Shown here piece by piece: positions 1 to 6,355 of a stretch of DNA of 6,746 bases (its first letter is position 1; each line of letters begins with the position of its first letter). The position numbers were made by a program, and so were the translations under genes. The notes beneath the pieces were generated by a model that was given only the letters and a program-made list of their open reading frames with translations, was not told where the DNA came from and searched no databases. Source of the DNA: an uncultured Eggerthellaceae bacterium (GTDB taxonomy: Bacteria > Actinomycetota > Coriobacteriia > Coriobacteriales > Eggerthellaceae); contig CAKTVK010000106.1 in assembly GCA_934623455.1 (NCBI GenBank), positions 1 to 6,746 on the forward strand, in the 5' to 3' direction.

Positions 1-213
1 GGCTACGAATACAACGGCAGCGAAGGAAACTTCCTGTTCATCAAGCCAAAGACGGACGCGCAAGAAGTTGTTGCGCGCATGAAAGCCGAAAAGGGCATCC
101 TGATCAAGTCGTATCCGAATGTGGGCAAACTGGGCGACTGCCTGCGTGTTTCCACAGGCGAAGCATGCTACATGGATCGTTTCATGGATGCGCTGCTTGA
201 GCTGGAGGCGTAA
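1..213 (+). CDS. PLP-dependent aminotransferase, C-terminal end (HisC-like class I/II), 5' truncated by window
   Basis: Frame 1 is open from the first base to the TAA at 211-213 and gives the last 70 residues of a protein. It has the pattern of the small domain of histidinol-phosphate-type aminotransferases: a strand reading NFLFIKP, then a helix, then KGILIKSYPN, then LRVSTGE, whose Arg sits where the family binds the substrate carboxylate, and a closing helix MDRFMDALLELE. Such enzymes use pyridoxal phosphate to move an amino group between an amino acid and a keto or phospho substrate in the cytoplasm. In polysaccharide loci, HisC-like domains also occur as the C-terminal half of proteins with an N-terminal nucleotidyltransferase. 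Only the tail is visible here, so true HisC, another aminotransferase and such a fusion cannot be told apart. The terminator about 100 bp downstream suggests that it ends a transcription unit separate from the polymerase gene. Confidence 0.8.
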   Translation, partial: GYEYNGSEGNFLFIKPKTDAQEVVARMKAEKGILIKSYPNVGKLGDCLRVSTGEACYMDRFMDALLELEA

Positions 214-316
214 AGCCGTAGTGGCAAGCGCGGGGGCGAAGCGCAAGAGCAAGCCGCTGCGCTGGTCAAGGCGAGAGTAGTTTCGCCATGAAACAAGCGT
301 GTTTGATAAAGGCGTT

Positions 317-338
317 GACGCAGGTCAGCGTCTTTTTT
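317..338 (+). terminator. Probable rho-independent terminator after the aminotransferase gene
   Basis: GACGC (317-321) pairs perfectly with GCGTC (328-332) around a 6-nt loop, AGGTCA, and is followed directly by six T's (333-338). The 5-bp stem is short, so termination may be partial. Its place 104 bp after the aminotransferase stop and upstream of the next promoter fits a unit boundary. Confidence 0.6.
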
Positions 339-481
339 CTGCCCAGTGCACGCTTCTGCTGCGTTGTTATGCCGATTTGTGCGCTTTCGGATTGGCGTCC
401 CTGGCGCTTTTGGGCGTTTCCCTTCTGGCCCCTTCGCCAACTTCTGTTGTGGAATACCTGCGCTTTATATCGTGCCAAGAT

Positions 482-509
482 TTTACCTTATCACCAGCTC
501 ATTTATAAT
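482..509 (+). promoter_or_regulatory. Sigma-70 type promoter for the polysaccharide operon
   Basis: A perfect -10 box TATAAT lies at 504-509. Sixteen bases upstream is TTTACC (482-487), which matches the -35 consensus TTGACA at four of six positions. The region is clearly more AT-rich than its surroundings. Transcription would start near 516, leaving a leader of roughly 40 nt before the GTG at 559. No operator-like palindrome is obvious around it. Confidence 0.6.
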
Positions 510-558
510 TATCTGCTTGGACTGGTTATATTGACGCAGATGAGAACAGGATACGTGC

Positions 559-2505
559 GTGGCGCAAGCGGGAAAAACATACGGTAGGGGCGCAAGCAAA
601 CTGTATTGCGTTGCCTATAGTTTGTTCACCGTTTTGATTCCGTTTTCGCTGGTGCTTTTCGTTACGGGAAGCGCGCTTGGCGACTATGCGGTAGCCTTCT
701 GGGGCGTCATGGTGCTGTTCTTCGCCAATGTCATTTACGGATTTTTGCAGTTGCGCGATCGTCTGCTGTTCTTGTTTTTGCACCTGGGCATTGCGCTGTT
801 TTTGCTCTCGCGCCCGTTTATCTCGGTTGTTTGTAATCGGCCCGATTGGTGGCTTCTTTCGTCGCCTGAAACCACGATGTTCGCCCTTGATGCGCTTTAT
901 CTTTCCATGATGTGTCTTTTAGTCGCGACCGTGGTGTGCGGCTCTATCCATGAGATGAACGTTGCGAATCGGGTACGCGCGAAGCAAGCGTTGCCGAAGA
1001 AACTCCTGGTTGCAAGCGGGAAATTGCCGAATGATGGTGCGCGTTCAACGGCACGTACTGCACGCGGCGCCCTGCGCACGCTGGGTACCGCTGTGGGAAG
1101 GCTGCAGTATTCCCAAAAAGTCCGCTACATTCGCGTGGCGTCGTTTATTTGCTACATCGTGTGCGTGTTGGGCGCGCTGTACGCGGGGTCGCTGAAGCTC
1201 GCGTACATGGACGGGCGCATGTATACCGATTTCTACCTGGCCGATACGTCTTCGTACACTCCTTGGGCAATTGGTACGCTTGAATCCATGCTGCCTTTTA
1301 TGATGTGCGCGTATTTGGCCACTATGCCGCGCCGCCGTGGTGCGGTTTTCTGCCTTCTTGCCTACGTGGCAACCTCGGTTCCCATGCTTATGATTGGTTC
1401 GCGTTCTGACTTCGTGATTGCGTTTCTGTTTGCCGCGCTCTATTTCGTGTTCCGCGCGGTAACGGACAAAGAAGAAGTGTGGATTTCCCGTCGCCTTATC
1501 ATTTTCTGCTGCATTGCGGCGCCGCTGGGCATTGTGGCCATGGGCGTTATGGATTACCTGCGCGCAGGCCAGGGCACCAATTTGGGTTTTACGGAGCTGC
1601 TGGTGGACGCGCTGTATAAGCAGGGCGTGAGCTTCACCATTTTAGGGCGTGCGTACGATGTGAACGACCAGGTCCAGGCGCTGGGCTTCCGTTTCTTCTC
1701 CATGGGCGGCCTGATTGACACCATTACGCAAGGCTTCATTGGCCAAACGTTCTTCGGTTTCACGCAACTGCCTACCACGAACAGCTACGAGCTGGCCACG
1801 CAAGGCTGGTCGTATGCGCACACCATGTCGTTTTTCGCGCACAGCAATTATCTTGGTGGCGAAGGCTACGGATCGTCGTACATCCTTGAGCTGTTCGCCG
1901 ACTTCAGTTGCGCCGGCATTGCGGTGGGAAGTTTCATTTTGGGCTGCGGTCTGTTTGCCCTGTCGCACAGCTTGGGACGCAGCTGGTTTTGGGGAATGTG
2001 TGCGCTCACGGCGGCTTCCCGTGTTTTTCATATGCCGCGCGGCTACTACGATGAATGGATCTCCTATCTGTGGTCTACGCGCTTCTTGCTGGCGGTGTGT
2101 GCGCTCATCGTGCTTTCTGCGGGTTTGTACTTCCTGAATAAGTGCGTGCTTGCGGCGCAGGAGCGAAAGGCGTTGACGGGCGGCAAGGCAAGCGGCACGT
2201 CGGGCGGTCCGTTGCGTACCTTGAGCAAGGCATGCCGTGCTCCGAAAGCATCGGTAGCTGTCGCGGGTGCGAAGGCGCAGGCTGTGCTGGCGAGCGACTG
2301 CACTAAAGCGGCGGACTGTGGTGTTTCCGCTGGTCGCACGACTGCGGCATGCGATTCCGACCCAGCGAAGGTATCCAGCATTCCGCTGGGAGACATCAGG
2401 AAAATGGACAATCCGAGCATCCATGTTTTAGGCTCCTGCAAAGCAGGGTCCTGCGAGCTGGGTGCTTCTTCGGTAAATGCATATAACGTTGCAATTCTTC
2501 AATAG
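559..2505 (+). CDS. wzy: Wzy-type polysaccharide polymerase, multi-pass membrane protein with long C-terminal tail
   Basis: This 648-residue, very hydrophobic protein has about 11-12 likely membrane segments (roughly 17-37, 44-66, 67-93, 108-128, 191-211, 238-256, 260-279, 283-299, 311-334, 449-468, 472-490 and 505-525). Segment order and motifs fit the O-antigen polysaccharide polymerase Wzy group: IGSRSDF (279-285) before a membrane helix, DYLRAGQGT (332-340), a long outer loop, and then GGEGYGSSYILELF (433-446) leading into the next helix. Such enzymes join lipid-linked repeat units on the outer face of the membrane. The GTG start is chosen because AGGA at 548-551 lies 7 nt upstream and an in-frame TGA at 541-543 bars a longer form. 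Two oddities are a basic, Ala-rich inner loop at about 130-190 and a 117-residue low-complexity tail after residue 531. The family call is from motifs and topology; exact linkage and substrate are unknown. Confidence 0.8.
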   Translation: MAQAGKTYGRGASKLYCVAYSLFTVLIPFSLVLFVTGSALGDYAVAFWGVMVLFFANVIYGFLQLRDRLLFLFLHLGIALFLLSRPFISVVCNRPDWWLLSSPETTMFALDALYLSMMCLLVATVVCGSIHEMNVANRVRAKQALPKKLLVASGKLPNDGARSTARTARGALRTLGTAVGRLQYSQKVRYIRVASFICYIVCVLGALYAGSLKLAYMDGRMYTDFYLADTSSYTPWAIGTLESMLPFMMCAYLATMPRRRGAVFCLLAYVATSVPMLMIGSRSDFVIAFLFAALYFVFRAVTDKEEVWISRRLIIFCCIAAPLGIVAMGVMDYLRAGQGTNLGFTELLVDALYKQGVSFTILGRAYDVNDQVQALGFRFFSMGGLIDTITQGFIGQTFFGFTQLPTTNSYELATQGWSYAHTMSFFAHSNYLGGEGYGSSYILELFADFSCAGIAVGSFILGCGLFALSHSLGRSWFWGMCALTAASRVFHMPRGYYDEWISYLWSTRFLLAVCALIVLSAGLYFLNKCVLAAQERKALTGGKASGTSGGPLRTLSKACRAPKASVAVAGAKAQAVLASDCTKAADCGVSAGRTTAACDSDPAKVSSIPLGDIRKMDNPSIHVLGSCKAGSCELGASSVNAYNVAILQ

Positions 2506-2514
2506 GGTTACAGC

Positions 2515-2521
2515 AGGAAGG
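2515..2521 (+). promoter_or_regulatory. Strong ribosome binding site for the co-polymerase gene
   Basis: AGGAAGG lies 8 nt before the ATG at 2530, inside the 24-bp gap after the polymerase stop. It fixes the start and supports co-translation with the polymerase. Confidence 0.75.
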
Positions 2522-2529
2522 TAGAAAAA

Positions 2530-3588
2530 ATGTTCAATGTGGGGGCAGTGGTAGAAAGCATTCGACGTCACGTGGTCGCGATTACCGTGATTTTTGTTCT
2601 GGCGTTGGGCGCTGGTGTGGCAAGTTCATACGTAAAGACCGATGATCAGGCAAAAGAGATCAGCGAAAAGGCGTATACCGCCGAAGCCGTGGTGTATTTC
2701 ACCATGGAAGACATGGATACCTCGCTGATTGACACGCAAAGCGACCGCATGCTTTCCGATGCGCGCCGTACGGTGCTCAACGATAACGTTGCTGGCCAGA
2801 TTCGTCGCGCGTATGGGTCTGAAGTGACTGTCGCGGCGCCCTGGTGGCTTGACGAAGAGAAGAACGCGCGTTTCTACACGAATTACGTGTTTATTGATGT
2901 TTCGGCGCCTACGGAAGAAATTGCCCTGGCGGCAGCAAACGACGCCGCAGCTCTGGCGGCGCAGAAAATGGAAGAGACGCTGCCCATCAAGAACGCGGTG
3001 GTTGCCGATTCTGCCTACCTGAAGGCGGGCGACAACACGAAAGTATCCGATCGCGGTGCTGATGAACTGGAAAACATTGAGTCCGCCGTGGAAACCAGCA
3101 GCAGCTTAAGCGTGAAAAGCCTGATCATCTTCGGATTCGTGGGTCTGTTTGGCGCGATTTTCGTTTTCGCGTGCGTGGACATTCTCTCGCGTCGCATTCG
3201 TTGCGAGCGCGATATCGAGCGCATGTTGGATCTTTCCGTGCTGGCGTGCGTGAAAACCGATGCCGATTACGCTCGCGCGGCTTCGGCGCTAAGCGTGCTG
3301 CTTGCTCGCAACGGCGTTGACTCGGTGGCAATCGCAGGCGCGTGCCCGGCCGATGGAGCGGCTGCGGCAGCTCAGACGATTTCCGAGAGTATGACCCAGT
3401 CGGTGACCTGTGTGGATGATCTTTCTTCCCCCGCGGCTCTTGCTTCCGTTGCTTCTTGCGGGGCGGTGGCGCTGGTGTTCACGGAAGGTGCTGCTTCAGG
3501 CGCGCAAATCGATCAGGCGCTCAAGGCTGTACGCATTGCCGATGTGCCGGTGGCAGGTGCAATCCTGATTTCGAAGAAGAAAAAGTAA
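2530..3588 (+). CDS. Wzz/CpsC-type polysaccharide co-polymerase with degenerate BY-kinase-like C-terminal domain
   Basis: This 352-residue protein probably controls polymer chain length beside the polymerase encoded just before it. It has a membrane helix at about 15-34, a 160-residue outer domain (35-196) rich in helix-forming Ala and Glu, and a second helix at about 197-219 followed by the basic stop SRRIRCERD. This two-pass layout is that of Wzz/CpsC co-polymerases, although the proline-rich motif usual before the second helix is not seen. Residues 235-347 follow the plan of the CpsD-type tyrosine-kinase ATPase domain, with strands around LDLSVLACV, SVAIAGACPADG, GAVALVFTEG and VPVAGAILI. 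The P-loop position, however, reads PADGAAAA (273-280) with no Lys, no clear Asp-containing Walker strand is seen, and the end is KKKK rather than a tyrosine cluster. I infer a non-catalytic remnant. Fold assignment of this half is less certain than the co-polymerase call. Confidence 0.72.
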   Translation: MFNVGAVVESIRRHVVAITVIFVLALGAGVASSYVKTDDQAKEISEKAYTAEAVVYFTMEDMDTSLIDTQSDRMLSDARRTVLNDNVAGQIRRAYGSEVTVAAPWWLDEEKNARFYTNYVFIDVSAPTEEIALAAANDAAALAAQKMEETLPIKNAVVADSAYLKAGDNTKVSDRGADELENIESAVETSSSLSVKSLIIFGFVGLFGAIFVFACVDILSRRIRCERDIERMLDLSVLACVKTDADYARAASALSVLLARNGVDSVAIAGACPADGAAAAAQTISESMTQSVTCVDDLSSPAALASVASCGAVALVFTEGAASGAQIDQALKAVRIADVPVAGAILISKKKK

Positions 3589-3717
3589 GTACAATCCAGT
3601 CCGGCGGCGCTGCGGAATGGAACCGGCGCTGCAACTGTAAGAATACGGCGCAGTTTTGCGTCGGCGGAAACGCAATAACGAATCGCGGCAATGCGCACAA
3701 TGGCGAAGGGAAAGCCC
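3589..3717 (+). other. Intergenic gap with stem-loop and short direct repeats
   Basis: This is the longest gap inside the operon (129 bp). CGGCGCTGC occurs twice as a direct repeat (3605-3613 and 3624-3632), and CGGCGC recurs at 3646-3651. CGGCGCA (3646-3652) pairs with TGCGTCG (3657-3663, one G-U pair) around GTTT. No T-run follows, so this is not an intrinsic terminator; it may be an mRNA processing or stability element, or have no function. No good promoter is seen. Confidence 0.4.
3706..3710 (+). promoter_or_regulatory. Ribosome binding site that decides the start of the TagD fusion
   Basis: AAGGG lies 7 nt before the ATG at 3718. The in-frame ATGs at 3691 and 3700 have no Shine-Dalgarno sequence. 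The shorter start also places the protein beginning where TagD proteins usually begin, a few residues before the first strand VITYGT. Confidence 0.7.
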
Positions 3718-5118
3718 ATGAGAGACGGTAAGAAAATCGTTATAACGTATGGCACGTATGACATGTTCCATTACGGGCACGAGGCTCTTTTGAGCCGTGC
3801 GAAGGCCTTGGGAGATTACCTGATTGTTGGTGTGACCTCGGACGACTTCGACCGCGTGCGGGGCAAACTGAATGTGCATCAGTCGCTTACCGAGCGTATG
3901 CATGCCGTTGAGCAAACGGGCATTGCCGACTTGGTTATTGCCGAGGAATATCAGGGGCAAAAAATCGCCGACATCCGAAAGTACGGCGTGGATATTTTCG
4001 CAATTGGCTCCGACTGGGAGGGCAAATTCGACCACTTGAAGCGCTACTGCGACGTGGTGTATTTGCCGCGTACCGAAGGCGTTTCGTCCACGGCGCTGCG
4101 TGCGCAGGCAACGCCGCAGCTTGATTTAGGCATTATTGGCAACGATTACATTGCCGCCCGCTTCACCCGCGAATGCTCCCATGTGACCGACATCAACGTG
4201 GTGGGCGCTTATGCTTTCCCCGATCAGGATTCCGAGAAGTTCTGCAAGGATGCCGGCAAGAAAGACCTGTTCATGGCGTCAACGGTGCAGGAACTGTGCC
4301 AGCGCGTGCAGGGCGTGTACATAAGCGCGAGCCCCGATAAGCGAGCTGAGCTTATTCGCTGCGCGCTGAACGAAGGATGCCACGTGTTGTGCGAAGGTCC
4401 CATGTTCTTCTCGCGCGCGGAAGGCGAAGAGCTCTATGCGCTGGCGGAAGAGAAGAACCTAGTGCTCATGGAAGCGGATAAAACGTTGTATCTGCCGGCG
4501 TTTGAGCGCTTGCGCTGGCTGCTGGAGAGCGGCGCCGTGGGTGAAATCAAGGATATCCGCGCATCGTTTACGCAGTCGCCGTCGTGGTTGGACAAAAGCG
4601 ACAAGTACCAGGGCAGCTTCTACGATTTGGCTTCGTATATCATGCTTCCTGCTACGACCTTTTTGGGCAACAATCCCAGCGACGCGCGCTTGATATGCTC
4701 TTTTGAGGACGATTTCTGCACATGGACAAAGTGCGAGTTGCTGTATCCTGCAGCAAGCGCCACGCTTATGGCGGGTCGCGGCATCAAAACTGAAGGCGCT
4801 ATGATCATCACGGGCACGTTGGGGTACGTGTATGTGCCGGCGCCGTGGTGGAAGACGGATTACTTTGAGATTCGTGGCGAAGATTTGCGCGACACGAAGA
4901 AATACTATTTCGAATGCGCGGGCGAGGGGCATCGCTACGAGGCGTTTGAGTTCATGCGCCGCATTCATGGTGGCCCCGATGCGTATTTGCCCATGCAGCT
5001 GAAAGAGGACGTTCTTGCCGTGACTGACCTGGTAGAACGCTTTGTTGCAGGCGACGTGATTCGTCTGCAGAGCGGCGCGTACCACTTTGGCGGCGGCGAG
5101 ACGGTGACCGATCGATAA
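3718..5118 (+). CDS. TagD-like glycerol-3-phosphate cytidylyltransferase fused to Gfo/Idh/MocA oxidoreductase-like domain
   Basis: A 466-residue two-domain cytoplasmic protein (numbering from the ATG at 3718). Residues 5-128 match the full plan of TagD, which makes CDP-glycerol from CTP and glycerol 3-phosphate: VITYGTYDMFHYGH with the nucleotide-binding HxGH at 18-21, LTERM with the conserved Arg at 60, SDWEGKFD at 98-105, and LPRTEGVSSTALR ending at 128. Residues about 135-451 resemble the Gfo/Idh/MocA family: a Rossmann start LGIIGNDYIAARF, VLCEGP at 223-228, LMEADKTLYLPAF, SGAVGEIKDIR and an FYDLASY stretch where the family often has a catalytic Asp and His/Tyr. The second Rossmann Gly is replaced by Asp, and the family EKP motif reads EGP, so NAD(P)-linked catalysis is doubtful. 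The fused layout suggests linked steps on a polyol phosphate, or a structural role for the second half. The CDP-glycerol product is likely but not proven by sequence. Confidence 0.85.
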   Translation: MRDGKKIVITYGTYDMFHYGHEALLSRAKALGDYLIVGVTSDDFDRVRGKLNVHQSLTERMHAVEQTGIADLVIAEEYQGQKIADIRKYGVDIFAIGSDWEGKFDHLKRYCDVVYLPRTEGVSSTALRAQATPQLDLGIIGNDYIAARFTRECSHVTDINVVGAYAFPDQDSEKFCKDAGKKDLFMASTVQELCQRVQGVYISASPDKRAELIRCALNEGCHVLCEGPMFFSRAEGEELYALAEEKNLVLMEADKTLYLPAFERLRWLLESGAVGEIKDIRASFTQSPSWLDKSDKYQGSFYDLASYIMLPATTFLGNNPSDARLICSFEDDFCTWTKCELLYPAASATLMAGRGIKTEGAMIITGTLGYVYVPAPWWKTDYFEIRGEDLRDTKKYYFECAGEGHRYEAFEFMRRIHGGPDAYLPMQLKEDVLAVTDLVERFVAGDVIRLQSGAYHFGGGETVTDR

Positions 5119-5140
5119 AACGGAGTCGAATAGAGAAACC

Positions 5141-6355
5141 ATGCTGGAAACAGAAGAAAACAAGCACGTGGGTGCGGATGCGACGAGCGCGGGCGCGAGC
5201 GTGGACGGGGCTGCCGCGTGCGCAAGCGCGACCGATGCAATTGCCGGTTGCGCGGGTGCGGCCGACGCGACAAATGGTGCAAATGCGCCCCTGATCTCGG
5301 TTGTTGTGCCGGTCTACAAGGTTGAAAACTACCTGGATCGCTGCGTTGAATCGCTGCTTGCGCAAACATACCAAAATCTGGAAATCATTCTGGTTGACGA
5401 TGGTTCGCCCGATTCATGCCCCGCTCTTTGCGATGAATGGGGCAAGCGCGATGAGCGCATTGTGGTCATCCACAAGCCTAATGGCGGTTTGAGCGACGCT
5501 CGCAACGCGGGTGTTTTGGCTGCTCATGGCGATTATATCGGCTTCGTTGATAGTGACGATTACGTGGCGCCCGATATGTACGAGTCGCTGTACGCGCATT
5601 TAGTCGAGGCAGATGCCGATGTGTCCATCTGCGGCATTGCTGATGTGTATTTCGATCACACGGAAAACCCGAGCGAAATCATCCGCACGACTATGACCAG
5701 CCAAGAAGTGCTTTCCGACATGCTTCTGAATAAGACGCTCACGGTGTGCGTGCCGCCGCGCTTGTATCCGGCGTGGTTACTCCACAAGGTGCCGCAGCCG
5801 GTGGGCATGACGCACGAGGATTCCTGGACTGTTGTTGATTTCATCACGAAAGTGGATAAAGTGGCGGTTGATACCACGCCGCGCTACTTCTATTGGCATG
5901 CGGAAGGAACCATTACATCGAACCCCGCAACGCGTGCCCGCCAGGACCTGATTGATGCATGGGAGCATAATCGCCACGTGATCGAGAAGCATTTTCCGCA
6001 GATTATCGACGACGTGATGTTTCGTTGCTATTGGGCGCATTTCGATGTGCTTGATGGCATGATTTTGAGCAACAGCCCTGATAAGAAACGCAAAGAAGAG
6101 ATCATCGCGTGGCTGAAGCAGCACAAGAAGGGCATTTTGAAGCATCCGGAGGTGAACGCGAAGCGCAAGATTGCATTGCGTGCGCTGTGCCTTTCCGAGA
6201 AGCTGTACGAGAAGTTAGTGTTTGCCCAGAACAGCACGGTGAAGTATAACGAAGCAGGCGCGAAAGATGTCGCTCAAGGTGCCGCTTCGGCGAATGCGAC
6301 TCTGGAGGATGCAGCTCCAGCGGATGCGACCGAAAAAGCTGGTGCACCGGAATGA
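5141..6355 (+). CDS. Family-2 (GT-A) glycosyltransferase with low-complexity extensions at both ends
   Basis: This 404-residue protein is predicted to be a cytoplasmic transferase that adds one sugar to the lipid-linked repeat unit. The GT-A core runs from about 50 to 250: ISVVVPVYKVENYLDRC (52-68), the nucleotide-binding VDDGS (85-89), GLSDARNAG (116-124), the metal-binding DSDD (137-140), and HED at 225-227, where this family places its catalytic base. It has no membrane segment, as in EpsJ/CpsI-type capsule enzymes. Residues 9-48 and 371-404 are Ala/Gly/Asp/Thr-rich low-complexity tails outside the normal family core. The ATG at 5141 is the first usable start. Its ribosome site is modest: GGAG at 5122-5125 is 15 nt away and only AGAG lies nearer. 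It begins 22 bp after the fusion gene and its stop overlaps the next gene's start. Donor and acceptor sugars cannot be read from the sequence. Confidence 0.88.
   Translation: MLETEENKHVGADATSAGASVDGAAACASATDAIAGCAGAADATNGANAPLISVVVPVYKVENYLDRCVESLLAQTYQNLEIILVDDGSPDSCPALCDEWGKRDERIVVIHKPNGGLSDARNAGVLAAHGDYIGFVDSDDYVAPDMYESLYAHLVEADADVSICGIADVYFDHTENPSEIIRTTMTSQEVLSDMLLNKTLTVCVPPRLYPAWLLHKVPQPVGMTHEDSWTVVDFITKVDKVAVDTTPRYFYWHAEGTITSNPATRARQDLIDAWEHNRHVIEKHFPQIIDDVMFRCYWAHFDVLDGMILSNSPDKKRKEEIIAWLKQHKKGILKHPEVNAKRKIALRALCLSEKLYEKLVFAQNSTVKYNEAGAKDVAQGAASANATLEDAAPADATEKAGAPE

Larger units (their letters stand above)
214..558. other. 345-bp intergenic region separating two transcription units
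   Basis: No convincing gene is seen here. The stretch holds a small stem (GGCGAG at 270-275 with TTCGCC at 282-287, one G-U pair, no T-run), a probable intrinsic terminator at 317-338 and a promoter at 482-509. A possible 99-codon frame from 288 to 587 has no Shine-Dalgarno site, crosses both the terminator and the promoter, and overlaps the polymerase start, so it is not called. The remainder, about 339-480, shows nothing recognisable. Confidence 0.6.

Noticed and set aside
531..536. TTGACG as a -35 box closer to the polymerase
   Set aside because: No -10-like hexamer lies at the right distance; the downstream bases are the ribosome site and start codon.
288..587. Possible 99-residue + strand gene upstream of the polymerase
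   Set aside because: It lacks a Shine-Dalgarno site, runs across the terminator and the promoter, overlaps the polymerase start, and its Trp/Cys/Leu-rich product has no recognisable pattern.
1642..2424. Long open frame of 260 codons on the - strand
   Set aside because: It lies entirely opposite the polymerase coding sequence, and its Arg-rich composition is typical of an antisense shadow of GC-rich coding DNA.
3590..3595. TACAAT as a -10 box after the co-polymerase gene
   Set aside because: No acceptable -35 hexamer lies 16-18 bp upstream.
3646..3663. Stem-loop as an intrinsic terminator in the operon
   Set aside because: It is followed by GCGGAAACG rather than a T-run, so termination is not supported.
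3691..3717. Longer start of the TagD fusion at 3691
   Set aside because: There is no ribosome binding site before 3691 or 3700, while AAGGG is well placed for the ATG at 3718, which also matches the usual TagD beginning.
4459..5163. Open frame of 234 codons on the - strand
   Set aside because: It is opposite the well-supported oxidoreductase-like domain, has no family motif and is a composition artefact.
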